A DNA stretch of 64,000 nt from AWTP1-13 sp963814055 (GTDB lineage: Bacteria; Pseudomonadota; Alphaproteobacteria; Rhizobiales; Hyphomicrobiaceae). This document shows positions 36,839 to 48,042 of the stretch, piece by piece (position 1 is the first letter of the stretch; each line of letters opens with the position of its first letter). Location of the stretch: positions 62,001-126,000 of the forward strand of contig CAWFBJ010000013.1 in NCBI GenBank assembly GCA_963814055.1, given 5' to 3'. The translations under genes were made by a program, and so were the position numbers. The notes under the pieces are model-generated. The model worked only from the letters and a program-made list of their open reading frames with translations. It searched no databases and was not told the origin of the DNA.

Positions 36839-37708
36839 ATGACATACATTGGTCTTGCGCGTGCGCTGCTGGCCGCGCTCGCCACCCTGGTCCTGTTCGT
36901 GGCGGTGCCGCTGCAGAGCGGTTCGGCTGCGCCGGACGGCATTGTGCTTGCGCCGCACCGCGCAATCTACGAACTGACGCTGGCCACTACCCGCGGGGGC
37001 TCGGGCGTCAGCTCCGTGCTGGGTCGCATGGCTTACGACCTCACGGGATCGCCGTGCGACGGTTACACGCAGAACATGCGCTTTGTGACGCGCATGACCA
37101 ATCAGAGCGGCAACACCGTCGTCACGGATCTGCGCTCGACGACCTGGGAAGACGCGCGCGGCAAACGCTTCCGCTTCGACTCCAGCCAGTACCGTGACGA
37201 AAAGGCCACCGAAACCACGATCGGCGATGCGGCGCGGCCGGGCGCCAGCGAGGACGTCAAGGTCGAGTTGACCAAACCCGCCAAGAAGAACTTATCGATC
37301 CCCTCGCGCGTCTATTTCCCGGTACAGCACACCATCGCGCTGCTGAATGCCGCCAAGGCCACCAAGACGTCGTTTCGCGCCGACCTCTACGACGGTTCCG
37401 AGAAGGGCGAGAAGGTATACGACACAGTTGCCGCCATCGGCCGCGTGCAGGCGGCCGGAACCAATCGCCGGCTTCCGCAGGTCAAGAATGTCGAGCGGCT
37501 CGACGGCATCAAGGGATGGTCGGTGTCGATCGCCTACTTCGAGCCGGGATCGGGCAAACAGGACGCGCTGCCGGTCTACGAGCTTTCATTCCTGATGTTC
37601 GAGAACGGGGTGAGCCGCAAGCTCTATATCGACTACGGCGAGTTCGCGCTGCAGGGCGATCTGACCGAGATCACTTTCCACCCGCCCACGAAGTGTGACA
37701 TGAAGTAA
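36839..37708 (+). CDS. eipB: EipB-like cell envelope integrity protein (DUF1849)
   Basis: This 289-residue periplasmic protein has a signal peptide (GLARALLAALATLVLFVAV, cleavage near GSAAPDG). The mature start LAPHRAIYELTLATTRGGSG is typical of DUF1849. SPCDGYTQNMRFVTRM and the C-terminal PPTKCD place two cysteines that form the single disulphide described for Brucella EipB, a beta-spiral protein needed for envelope integrity. Other conserved phrases are SRVYFPVQHTIALLNAA and ELSFLMFENGVSRKLYIDYG. It is monocistronic; a palindromic repeat follows. Confidence 0.92.
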   Translation: MTYIGLARALLAALATLVLFVAVPLQSGSAAPDGIVLAPHRAIYELTLATTRGGSGVSSVLGRMAYDLTGSPCDGYTQNMRFVTRMTNQSGNTVVTDLRSTTWEDARGKRFRFDSSQYRDEKATETTIGDAARPGASEDVKVELTKPAKKNLSIPSRVYFPVQHTIALLNAAKATKTSFRADLYDGSEKGEKVYDTVAAIGRVQAAGTNRRLPQVKNVERLDGIKGWSVSIAYFEPGSGKQDALPVYELSFLMFENGVSRKLYIDYGEFALQGDLTEITFHPPTKCDMK

Positions 37709-37720
37709 GCGACGTGGGTT

Positions 37721-37831
37721 TGTCATCCCGGAAGGCGCATAGCGACTATCCGGGACCCAGGAGCCACGAGCACGTTGGAATCTTGTCGCCCTGGGTCCCG
37801 GCTCTCGGCTGATGCCTCGGCCGGGATGACA
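37721..37831. repeat. Nested inverted repeat, TGTCATCCCGG family
   Basis: Outer arms TGTCATCCCGG (37721-37731) and CCGGGATGACA (37821-37831) pair perfectly. Inner arms CCGGGACCCAGG (37750-37761) and CCTGGGTCCCGG (37790-37801) also pair perfectly. It lies between the eipB stop and the end of the convergent ROK gene, where it could serve as a two-way terminator. Confidence 0.88.
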
Positions 37832-38755
37832 TCAGGGTCCCCACAGCCACGCTGCCCCCCGCACGCCGCTGGCATCGCCCCAGCGCGGCGGTTTGACCGT
37901 GACCTGCGCGCGCTCGGCAAAGATGTAAGGCGCCATCAGGTCCGGCAGAACCGCGTAGAGATGCGAGAGCTGCGAAAGGCCTCCGCCCAGAACGATGACG
38001 TGCGGGTCGAAGATGTTGACCACGTGCGCAAGCCCGCGGGCAAGGCGGCCGGCATGACGATCCAGGCTTGCTCGGGCGTGCGCGTCACCGTGCCCGGCGC
38101 GGGCCGCAATCTCCTCGCTCGCTAACCGCGTCCCCGTGATCCGCCCATGATCCGCCTCCAGGCCGCGGCCCGACACCCACGTCTCCATGCATCCGTTGCG
38201 GCCGCACCAGCAGCGCGGGCCCGGATGCTCGTCCTCCGTCGCCCACGGCAGCGGATTGTGCCCCCATTCTCCGCCGATGTTGCGCGGCCCGTCGATGAGC
38301 CGGCCATTGAACACCAGCCCGCCTCCGCAGCCCGTGCCCAGGATCACGCCGAACACAGAAGCAGCACCGGCTCCTGCGCCATCGACCGCCTCCGACAAGG
38401 CAAAGCAGTTGGCGTCATTGGCCAGGCGGACCGGGCGGCCCAGCTGGGTCTCGACATCGTGCGCGAACGGCTGGCCGTTGAGCCACGTGGAATTGGCGTT
38501 CTGCACCCGCCCGCTCACGGGTGATATGGAGCCCGGCATGCCGATCCCGATCGTGCCGCGCGTGGCGGCCATCTGCTCGAGCCTGGTTACCATCGCGCCC
38601 ATGGCGCGCAGCGTCGCCGAATAATCGTATTGCGGGGCCGCGATGCGGTGCTCTGCGATGACTGTGCCATCGGGCCCGAGAGCCACGCCGGCAATCTTGG
38701 TACCGCCCAGATCGACACCGAGGCGCACCTTGGGTTCTTCTGGTTTGCCCGTCAC
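37832..38755 (-). CDS. ROK family sugar kinase (fructokinase/glucokinase type)
   Basis: This 307-residue enzyme of the ROK family phosphorylates a hexose. The ATP motif is RLGVDLGGTKIAGVAL (about residues 11-26). NANSTWLNGQPFAHD and LANDANCFALSEAVDGAGAG lead to GTGCGGGLVFNGRL. The zinc site is GHNPLPW with HPGPRCWCGRNGCMETWVSG. NANSTWLNG is more like fructokinase (Mak) than NagK or NanK. The stop abuts the palindromic repeat. The ATG overlaps the stop of the DUF3572 gene (ATGA), so they are coupled. Confidence 0.88.
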   Translation of the reverse strand: MTGKPEEPKVRLGVDLGGTKIAGVALGPDGTVIAEHRIAAPQYDYSATLRAMGAMVTRLEQMAATRGTIGIGMPGSISPVSGRVQNANSTWLNGQPFAHDVETQLGRPVRLANDANCFALSEAVDGAGAGAASVFGVILGTGCGGGLVFNGRLIDGPRNIGGEWGHNPLPWATEDEHPGPRCWCGRNGCMETWVSGRGLEADHGRITGTRLASEEIAARAGHGDAHARASLDRHAGRLARGLAHVVNIFDPHVIVLGGGLSQLSHLYAVLPDLMAPYIFAERAQVTVKPPRWGDASGVRGAAWLWGP

Positions 38756-39054
38756 GACTTCGCGGTCCCGCGACCGGCCTGCTGGAGAAGATCCAGGGCG
38801 GGAGTGACGGTTTCAGGAGCAACCGAGGTGTTTGCTGCAAATACGAGCAGCAGCGATTCGTCGCCCACCAGATGCTCCAGCACGGCGGCCAGAAACTCGG
38901 GTGTCTCCACCTGCTCACGGATTTTGTCGGGTGTTAATCCGGTTTCCACCAGGAACCGCGCAAGTCGCGCAGGCTCCTCCGCCAGGAACGCAAGCCCCTG
39001 AGCGGCAATGTCTTCCGCCGTTTCTCGGGTTAGAGCCGGGGGCTTTCTAAACAT
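38752..39054 (-). CDS. DUF3572 family protein
   Basis: This 100-residue soluble helical protein has ETAEDIAAQGLAFLAEEPAR, LARFLVETGLTPDKIREQVE and LAAVLEHLVGDESLLLVFAA, the whole of DUF3572. This alphaproteobacterial family of unknown role is usually encoded near divK, as here. It diverges from divK across about 195 bases and overlaps the ROK gene by four bases at its 3' end. Confidence 0.88.
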   Translation of the reverse strand: MFRKPPALTRETAEDIAAQGLAFLAEEPARLARFLVETGLTPDKIREQVETPEFLAAVLEHLVGDESLLLVFAANTSVAPETVTPALDLLQQAGRGTAKS

Positions 39055-39249
39055 GTTTCATTCGTAACCATACTGGCTGACCACAGGCGCATCTTAAACA
39101 GTTGGTTACGCATTCTGCAGCAGAGTCGCCTCCAGGCCTGCGTAGAATCGGTGCAAGATTAACAGGGGGCGAGAGGCGGGCTCGCGGGGCGCATGACGTA
39201 TCACGAAACCAGCAAGGCAATTTCAAATCGCCAGCCCGAGGCACGGCAG

Positions 39250-39621
39250 ATGGGCAAGACTGTCCTGATCGTGGAGGACAATGAGCTCAATATGAAGCTC
39301 TTCCACGACCTGCTCGATGCACACGGCTACCGCACCCTGCAGACGCGCAACGGCATGGAAGCGTTGCAGCTGGCCCGGGAGCAGCGGCCTGACCTCATTC
39401 TCATGGATATCCAGTTGCCGGAGGTTTCCGGCCTGGAGGTCACCAAATGGCTCAAGGACGATGAAACCTTGCGGGACATTCCAGTGATCGCGGTCACCGC
39501 GTTTGCCATGAAAGGCGACGAGGAGCGCATTCGTCAGGGTGGCTGCGAGGCCTACATTTCCAAACCCATATCGATCGCGATGTTTCTCGACACCGTGCGC
39601 CGGTACCTCGGAGAAGAATGA
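39250..39621 (+). CDS. divK: Single-domain response regulator DivK
   Basis: This 123-residue receiver domain begins GKTVLIVEDNELNMKLFHDL. The phospho-acceptor Asp is in DLILMDIQLPEVSG, the Thr in IPVIAVTAFAMKGDEE and the Lys in YISKPI. DivK is the phospho-signal carrier that controls the CtrA pathway and polarity in alphaproteobacteria, working with DivJ, PleC and DivL. The ATG at 39250 is the family start; the frame extends upstream to 39193. pleD begins 37 bases downstream, and the pair is one operon in related bacteria. Confidence 0.96.
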   Translation: MGKTVLIVEDNELNMKLFHDLLDAHGYRTLQTRNGMEALQLAREQRPDLILMDIQLPEVSGLEVTKWLKDDETLRDIPVIAVTAFAMKGDEERIRQGGCEAYISKPISIAMFLDTVRRYLGEE

Positions 39622-39658
39622 GGGCGTGCCCAGTACCCGCGTGTAACGAAGGTGCCTT

Positions 39659-41030
39659 ATGACCGCCCGCGTTCTTGTCGTTGACGACGTCCTGGCCAAC
39701 GTCAAGCTGCTTGAGGCCCGTCTGTCGGCGGAATACTTCGAGGTGCTGACGGCCTACAACGGCCAGGAGGCGCTCGACCTGCTCGAGACCGAGCGCGTGG
39801 ATGTGGTGCTGCTCGATGTCATGATGCCCGGCATGGACGGGTTCGAGGTCTGCAGCCGCATCAAGAGCGACCCGCGCAACATGCATCTGCCGGTCGTCAT
39901 GATCACCGCGCTCGACCAGCCTACGGACAAGATCCAGGGGCTGAGGGTCGGTGCCGACGACTTCCTCGCCAAGCCGGTCGACGACATCGGCCTCGTGACG
40001 CGCGTCAAGAACCTTGCGCGCCTCAAGGCGCTCAACGACGAAATGCACCTGCGCATGTCGAGCGGCGCCGAGATCGGCCTTCTGCCCGGCGCTAGGCCTG
40101 ATTGGAGCAAGCCGGAGGTCGGCGCGCGCATCCTGCTGGTGGAAGACCAGGAGCGCGCGGTGCAGCGCGTCGTGGCGGCTTTGAGCAAGATGCACACAGT
40201 TGACGTCGAAATCGGCCCGCAGGCTGCGCTGGCTCGTCTCGGCGATGGCTCCTACGATCTTCTGGTCGCCAGTCTGAACCTCACGGGTGCCGACGGCCTG
40301 CGGCTGTGCAGCCAGGTGCGCTCGGTCGAGCGTCTGCGGCACCTCCCGATCATGGTGATAGCGGAACCGGCCGATGAGCAGCGTCTGTTGCGCGCGTTGG
40401 ACATGGGGGTGAACGACTATCTGGTGCGCCCCGTCGATCGCCACGAGCTGATCGCCCGCGTGCGGACCCAGATCCGGCGCAAGCGTCATTCCGACTATTT
40501 GCGCAAGAGTCTCGAATGCGAGTCTGGAACTGGCGGTCACGGACCCACTGACAGGACTCTTCAACAGGCGCTATCTGGAAACCCATGCCAAGGCGCTGGC
40601 CGAGCAAGCGAGTAACGCGGGAACCCCGCTCTCGACGCTGGTCATGGACATCGACCACTTCAAGTCAGTGAACGACACTCACGGCCACGCGGCCGGCGAC
40701 AGCGTGCTGCGTGAGTTTGCGCAGCGTCTGCGCGGCAACACGCGGGGCGTCGACCTCGTATGCCGGCTGGGCGGGGAAGAATTCATTGTCGTCATGCCCG
40801 ATACACCGATGTGGCGTGCGCGGCAGATCGCGGAGCGTCTGCGCTCGTGTGTCGCCGGCGAGTCCTTTCTCGTCGGCGGGGCCACCAAAGTCACTGTGAC
40901 CGCAAGCGTCGGATTGGCGACCCTCGAAAGGCCTGGCGAAAGCATGGACGCTTTGTTCGCCCGGGCCGACCAGGCCCTCTACGCAGCCAAGCGCGAAGGT
41001 CGCAACCGAGTGGTTGCCGACGCGGCGTAG
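39659..41030 (+). pseudogene. pleD: Diguanylate cyclase response regulator PleD, frameshifted as read
   Basis: PleD makes cyclic di-GMP at the cell pole when phosphorylated. REC1 (residues about 1-120) has Asp in DVVLLDVMMPGMDG. REC2 (about 155-275) has Ser at the acceptor position (YDLLVASLNLTGADG), so it is a non-signalling adaptor domain. The GGDEF domain carries VTDPLTGLFNRRYLE, DIDHFKSVNDTHGH, an RGVD inhibitory site five residues before the active GGEEF, and ALYAAKREGRN. The frame changes near 40513-40521: a single extra base in GAATGCGAG separates the receivers from the output domain. Deleting it restores about 456 residues. A sequence error is more likely than loss. Confidence 0.9.
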
Positions 41031-41701
41031 GCGGACGGCGTCTGCAGGCATCTCTCTAAGCACCTGAAATTATTGTCGAATTGCGGTGTCAAAATTTGAA
41101 CACGCGAATATGATGAATTTGCTCGACTGGGGAGAATCGGCCACAAGCAGCCACGTCCTTTAAGGCAAGTCCTTGGGAGTGTTGCCAAGTCTCCGTCGAT
41201 CTGCTTTCTTGAACAGGGGTTACTGAGCGGGAGGAGGGACAGCGGGATCCAGCTTAGGCGCACCGTGCGCAGCGCGGTTCGCTATCCAATGAAATTCAGA
41301 GCTCCTCACGGACTTTCAGGTCCGCCGCATCTCCTGATGCCGTGAGGTGATGATCGCCCCTTAGCGGCTAGGAGTGGCCTCCTCTTGTGATGCCGTGCCG
41401 GGTCGATCGATAGCCAGGTCAATGGCCAACGCCCTCTTTGGTCCATGACTTGGCAGGCCGGCGTCGGGGATGCTCGGACTTCTACCCCGCTGCCGATGTC
41501 AGACTCGACGCCGGCCACCATTCTCCCTCCAAAGATACCAGTGGAAGCGCCCCCGCTACGGGGGCCAGCCTCTGTCGGCTGAAGGCTCGGTATGCATCCT
41601 TGGCCATGTCGCAGGAACATAAGCACACGCCCCCAGGCCGGAGAAATGGCGGTCAGCAAGGATTGAACGTTGCGCGCAAAAATGTGCGCGGTTATGCGCG
41701 G
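41031..41701. other. 671-base convergent intergenic region with several strong hairpins
   Basis: The stretch lies between the ends of pleD (+) and rpmG (-). Between 41304 and 41581 there are at least five stems. CCTCACGG/CCGTGAGG is at 41304-41311/41340-41347, enclosing GCATC/GATGC. AGGAG/CTCCT is at 41370-41374/41379-41383. GGCCGGCGTCG/CGACGCCGGCC is at 41456-41466/41506-41516. GCCCCCG/CGGGGGC is at 41549-41555/41559-41565. CAGCC/GGCTG is at 41566-41570/41577-41581. No protein frame here looks real. It could be a structured RNA or a decayed mobile element. Confidence 0.5.
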
Positions 41702-41869
41702 CTACTTGATCTTGGTTTCTTTGAAAGCAACGTGCTTGCGGGCAACCGGATCGTACTTGCGAAAACTGATCTTGTCCGTCGACGTCCGCGGATTCTTCTT
41801 GGTCACATAGAAGAACCCTGTGCCCGCGGTGCTGAGCAGCTTGATTTTCTGGGTAACGGGTTTTGCCAT
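41702..41869 (-). CDS. rpmG: 50S ribosomal protein L33
   Basis: This 55-residue protein begins MAKPVTQKIKLLSTAGTGFF, continues YVTKKNPRTSTDKISFRKYD and ends VARKHVAFKETKIK. It is the complete, cysteine-free form of bacterial L33 used by proteobacteria, part of the large subunit near the E site. The start ATG is at 41869. The gene is easily missed because of its length. It follows the NUDIX gene in the same direction, as in other Rhizobiales. Confidence 0.97.
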   Translation of the reverse strand: MAKPVTQKIKLLSTAGTGFFYVTKKNPRTSTDKISFRKYDPVARKHVAFKETKIK

Positions 41870-41933
41870 TTGGTCCCGGCTCTGTCACGCGAGTGTAATA
41901 GATGTCCGGCGGCACAATATCCGCTCGCCTTGG

Positions 41934-42677
41934 TTAGTCAAGTTGGGAGTCGGGCGTGATCAGGTCGCGGTGAAAATTACCGGATCGCCGGTGATAGAAC
42001 GGTACCGGCAAATCTGATTTATCCAGCGCGCCCGCCGTGATCCTCTCGCCCAGATCCTCCAGCACCACCCGCGTGATATTGGGCAGTTCCAGGCTGCGGG
42101 CCTGGGCAATCGAATGCCACTCGAGGTCGGAAAGCTCGCCGTCGGCAATCGCGATCTTGTGACCGATGGCGTCGGCGGGCACACAGAAAAAGCGCGTGTC
42201 GAACCGGCGCGGACGTCCGGGGGGCGTGATGGCGCGCGCAAAGAACGTCAGTTGGCCCAGCGCCGGCCGGAAGCCGTGCGCGTAGAACTCCTGCCAGGCC
42301 TTGGCTCTGGGAGGAGGGGCCGTCTGCGCGGGCTTGCCGATCAGCAGGCCCGCCTCCTCGAAGGTCTCGCGTACCGCTGCCAGAGCCAGCGCCCGGGCCC
42401 GGACGGGGCTTGGGTGGCCCTTCATCGCCACCAGCAGGTTCCTGAGATTGCCCGGCTCCAGATCCTCCTCCACCGCGACGTGCCGGTCGCCCGGATCGAC
42501 CCGGCCGCCGGGAAAGACATAGCGGCCCGGCATGAACACCATGTCGAGGCGCCGCCGCCCCAGAAGCACGCGCGGCTCGCCCGACGAACTGTCGACGACG
42601 ATCAGCGTCGCGGCGTCGCGAGGGCGCAGCGTCTTGCGCGGCTGGAGCGGTTTTGCGTCGGGACGCGCATCGGTCAT
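41934..42677 (-). CDS. NUDIX hydrolase
   Basis: This 247-residue protein hydrolyses nucleoside-diphosphate-linked compounds. The NUDIX box is split. FPGGRVDPGD (about residues 55-64) is followed by an insert of about 35 residues before ALAAVRETFEEAGLLIG (about 99-115), which carries the catalytic REXXEE. This long-insert layout is like NUDT7/NUDT19 hydrolases acting on CoA derivatives, though the substrate here is only inferred. It sits between rnr and rpmG, the usual position in this order. Confidence 0.88.
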   Translation of the reverse strand: MTDARPDAKPLQPRKTLRPRDAATLIVVDSSSGEPRVLLGRRRLDMVFMPGRYVFPGGRVDPGDRHVAVEEDLEPGNLRNLLVAMKGHPSPVRARALALAAVRETFEEAGLLIGKPAQTAPPPRAKAWQEFYAHGFRPALGQLTFFARAITPPGRPRRFDTRFFCVPADAIGHKIAIADGELSDLEWHSIAQARSLELPNITRVVLEDLGERITAGALDKSDLPVPFYHRRSGNFHRDLITPDSQLD

Positions 42678-42761
42678 GGGCGGCTCATTTGGTGGTGCGG
42701 GCAGGACGATCTAGCGCCATGACGGGCACGTCAAGGATCGGTGGCGCGGCGTATCAGCCGT

Positions 42762-45026
<2,265 letters not shown>

Positions 45027-45038
45027 CGTGCGTGGTGC

Positions 45039-47762
45039 CTACTCCGCTGCTTCTCTGGTGCCGGATGGCTTGGTCTTGGCCTTGGCCTTGCTCTTCGTCT
45101 TTTTGGCCGCAGCAGGCTTGGCGTCGTCGCTCTTGGCCTTGACGTCGGCCTTGGCTTTGGGGGTCGGCTTGGCGCGTCGCGACTTCTTGGATGGGCCCTT
45201 GGCCGCCCGCTCGGCGATGAGCAGTACCGCCTCGTCCATGGTCAGCGCCGCCGGCTCCTTGTTGCGCGGCAGCGTGGCGTTGACGTCGCCGTGCTTGACG
45301 TAAGGCCCATAGCGCCCCGAGAGCACCTGCACCTTGCCGCCTTCGCTCGGATGCTCGCCGAGTTCCTTGAGCACGGTCGCCGCAGCGCGCTGGAAGCGGC
45401 TCTTGGCGCCGGCTTTCTTCTCCGCCAGCAGCACGACGGCGCGGTTGATGCCGACCGAGAATACCTCTTCCACCGACGGCAGGTTGGCGTAGGTGCCGTC
45501 GTGCAGGATGAACGGCCCGTAGCGACCGAGGCTGGCGGTGATGGGCTTGCCGGACTCGGGATGGTTCCCGATCGACCGCGGCAGGGACAGGAGCTTCAGC
45601 GCGTAGTCGAGGTCGACGGCGTTGGCATCGACGCCCTTGGGGATGGAGGACCGCTTCGGCTTGTCCTCCTTGGTGCCCTCGCCGAGCTGGACGTAGGGCC
45701 CGAACCGTCCTGTGCGCAGCGTGACGGCGAGCCCGGTTTCGGGATCGTGACCGAGCAGCTTGCCATCAGGCGTGGAGGCTTCCGCCGGTCCGCCGGCCGG
45801 TTGCGTGAGCTGGCGCGTATAGCGGCAGTCGGGGTAGCGCGAGCAGCCGATGAAGGCGCCGAATTTGCCGCTCACCTTGAGGCTCAGGCGCCCCTCGCCG
45901 CAGTTGGGACACTGGCGCGGATCGCCACCCTCCGCGCGGGGCGGAAAGATGTGCGGACCCAGAAGCTCGTTGAGGGCTTCCAGCACGTCGCCGACCCGGA
46001 GATCCTTGATCTCCTCGACGGCCGCCATGAAGTTCTTCCAGAAGTCGCGCAGGACATCCTTCCACTCGAGCTTGCCGTCGGAGATGAGGTCGAGCTTCTC
46101 CTCCAGGTCCGCCGTGAAGTCGTACTCCACGTAGCGCTTGAAGAAGCTTTCGAGGAAGCCGGTGACGAGGCGGCCCTTGTCCTCGGGGATCAGCCGCTTC
46201 TTGTCGATGCGGACGTAGTCGCGCTCCTGCAGCACGGCGAGCGTGGAGGCATAGGTGGAGGGGCGGCCGATGCCGAGCTCCTCCATGCGCTTGACCAGCG
46301 TGGCTTCCGAATAGCGCGGCGGCGGCTGCGTGAAGTGCTGCTCCGCCTCGATCTTGCGATCGGTGACGCGGTCGCCCTGGGCAAGCGCGGGCAGGCGGCG
46401 GCTGTCGTCCTCCTCGGAATGATCTTCCTTGCCCTTTTCGACCACGCGGACGCGGTCGTCGCGGCCTTCCTCGTAGACTTTGAGGAAGCCTTCGAACTGC
46501 ACGACGGAGCCTGAGGCACGCAGCACATAAAGCTTGCCGTCGCGGCCCTTCACCTCGATGTCGGCGGTCGTCTGCTCGAGTTCGGCGGAGGCCATCTGGC
46601 TCGCGACCGTGCGCTTCCAGATCAGCTCGTAGAGCCTGGCCTGGTCGCGGTCGAGAAGGCGCGAGACATCCTGTGGGCGGCGCGTGACGTCGGTTGGCCG
46701 GATTGCCTCGTGTGCTTCCTGCGCGTTCTTGGCTTTGGTCTTGTACTCGCGCATGAACGGCGCGACGAACCGCTGCGAATATTCGCGCGCGATCAGGCCG
46801 CGGATGGCGTTGACGGCTTCGGGGATGATCGTCACGCCGTCGGTTCGCATGTAGGTGATGAGGCCGGTCACCTCGCCGCCGATGTCCACGCCTTCGTACA
46901 GACGCTGGGCGAGCTGCATGGTCTGCTTGGCGGAGAAGCCGAGCTTGCGCGAGGCGTCCATCTGCAGCGTCGAGGTGGCGAAGGGCGCGAACGGGTTGCG
47001 CTTCACGGCCTTCTTTTCGACGCGGACGACGCGGAACTCGCCCTTCTCGATGGCGGCCTTGATCGCCGTGGCGGACGCCTCGTCCTTGAGGTCGAGCTTA
47101 TCCAGCTTCCTGCCGTCGATGGCGTTGAGGCGGGCTGCGAACTCTTCGCCGGCAGTGGTGGCGAGCGTGGCCTCGATGGTCCAGTATTCGTCGGTCTTGA
47201 AGGCCTCGATCTCGGCCTCGCGGTCGCACACGAGCCGCAGCGCCACCGACTGGACGCGGCCCGCCGAACGGGCGCCGGGCAGCTTGCGCCACAGGACGGG
47301 CGAGAGCGTGAAGCCTACGAGGTAGTCCAGCGCGCGGCGGGCCAGATAGGCCTCGACCAGCGGCGCATCGATCTCGCGCGGGGCCTTGAAGGCATCCAGC
47401 ACCGACTGCTTGGTGACGGCATTGAAGGTCACCCGCTCGACCGGAACGCCCTTCTTCAGGGCCTTCTTCTCTTCCAGGATGCGCAGGATGTGCCAGGAAA
47501 TGGCTTCTCCCTCGCGATCGGGGTCGGTGGCGAGAATCAGCTTGTCGGCGGTTTTGACTGCCGCGGTGATTTCCTTCATCACCTTCTGGGACCGCCCGTC
47601 GACGTCCCAGTGCATCTCAAAGTCCTTGTCGGGCTCCACGGAGCCGTTCTTGGACGGCAAATCCCGCACATGCCCGTAGGACGCCAGCACTTTGTAGCTG
47701 GAGCCCAGGTACTTGTTGATGGCCTTGGCCTTGGCGACGGATTCGACAATAACGACGTTCAT
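45039..47762 (-). CDS. topA: DNA topoisomerase I
   Basis: This 907-residue type IA topoisomerase relaxes negative supercoils. TOPRIM begins NVVIVESVAKAKAINKYLG and includes ATDPDREGEAISWH. The active-site Tyr is in GLITYMRTDGVTI. A four-Cys zinc ribbon (CPNCGEGRLSLKVSG, then FIGCSRYPDCRY) is followed by several zinc-less repeats (GRYGPFILHDGTYANLP; GRYGPYVKHGDVNATLP) and a Lys/Ala-rich tail of about 50 residues. The ATG at 47762 is the family start; the frame extends to 47876. It is in the dprA-topA-rnr block. Confidence 0.96.
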   Translation of the reverse strand: MNVVIVESVAKAKAINKYLGSSYKVLASYGHVRDLPSKNGSVEPDKDFEMHWDVDGRSQKVMKEITAAVKTADKLILATDPDREGEAISWHILRILEEKKALKKGVPVERVTFNAVTKQSVLDAFKAPREIDAPLVEAYLARRALDYLVGFTLSPVLWRKLPGARSAGRVQSVALRLVCDREAEIEAFKTDEYWTIEATLATTAGEEFAARLNAIDGRKLDKLDLKDEASATAIKAAIEKGEFRVVRVEKKAVKRNPFAPFATSTLQMDASRKLGFSAKQTMQLAQRLYEGVDIGGEVTGLITYMRTDGVTIIPEAVNAIRGLIAREYSQRFVAPFMREYKTKAKNAQEAHEAIRPTDVTRRPQDVSRLLDRDQARLYELIWKRTVASQMASAELEQTTADIEVKGRDGKLYVLRASGSVVQFEGFLKVYEEGRDDRVRVVEKGKEDHSEEDDSRRLPALAQGDRVTDRKIEAEQHFTQPPPRYSEATLVKRMEELGIGRPSTYASTLAVLQERDYVRIDKKRLIPEDKGRLVTGFLESFFKRYVEYDFTADLEEKLDLISDGKLEWKDVLRDFWKNFMAAVEEIKDLRVGDVLEALNELLGPHIFPPRAEGGDPRQCPNCGEGRLSLKVSGKFGAFIGCSRYPDCRYTRQLTQPAGGPAEASTPDGKLLGHDPETGLAVTLRTGRFGPYVQLGEGTKEDKPKRSSIPKGVDANAVDLDYALKLLSLPRSIGNHPESGKPITASLGRYGPFILHDGTYANLPSVEEVFSVGINRAVVLLAEKKAGAKSRFQRAAATVLKELGEHPSEGGKVQVLSGRYGPYVKHGDVNATLPRNKEPAALTMDEAVLLIAERAAKGPSKKSRRAKPTPKAKADVKAKSDDAKPAAAKKTKSKAKAKTKPSGTREAAE

Positions 47763-47957
47763 GCAGATGTAACGCGGCTGCCCCGTCCGATGCCCTCTGG
47801 AGCGGCCCGCATCCTTGTTGTTGGTACTTTTGCCCGGTGGCGGCGAGAACATGGTGGACGAAGGGTGCCATGTCAAACCAGCCCAACTCCTATACAGAAT
47901 GAATAATGTGCGATTCTAGCCGTTAAACGCATTTGTGTGTGATGAAACCTGCGTCCT

Positions 47958-47989
47958 GCTCGTGCCCTGAGTGCGCGACAGGCACGAGC
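47958..47989 (-). terminator. Hairpin between dprA and topA
   Basis: A perfect nine-base stem, GCTCGTGCC (47958-47966) with GGCACGAGC (47981-47989), lies about 54 bases after the dprA stop and ahead of topA. There is no T tract, so it may be an attenuator or rho-dependent site. The rest of the 280-base gap shows nothing I can name. Confidence 0.4.
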
Positions 47990-48042
47990 CGCCACCGCAA
48001 GCGCATCGGCGGGGCTTGGAGTGGGCTAAATGCTGTGCCGCC

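Noticed and set aside
41304..41581. Identification of the hairpin-rich gap as RNase P RNA, tmRNA, SRP RNA or 6S RNA
   Set aside because: None of the conserved sequence blocks I know for those RNAs is visible, so no name was given.
41306..41659. 117-codon minus-strand frame in the pleD-rpmG gap
   Set aside because: It is Arg/Ser/Pro-rich with no fold or family likeness, and it crosses strong hairpins; better treated as non-coding.
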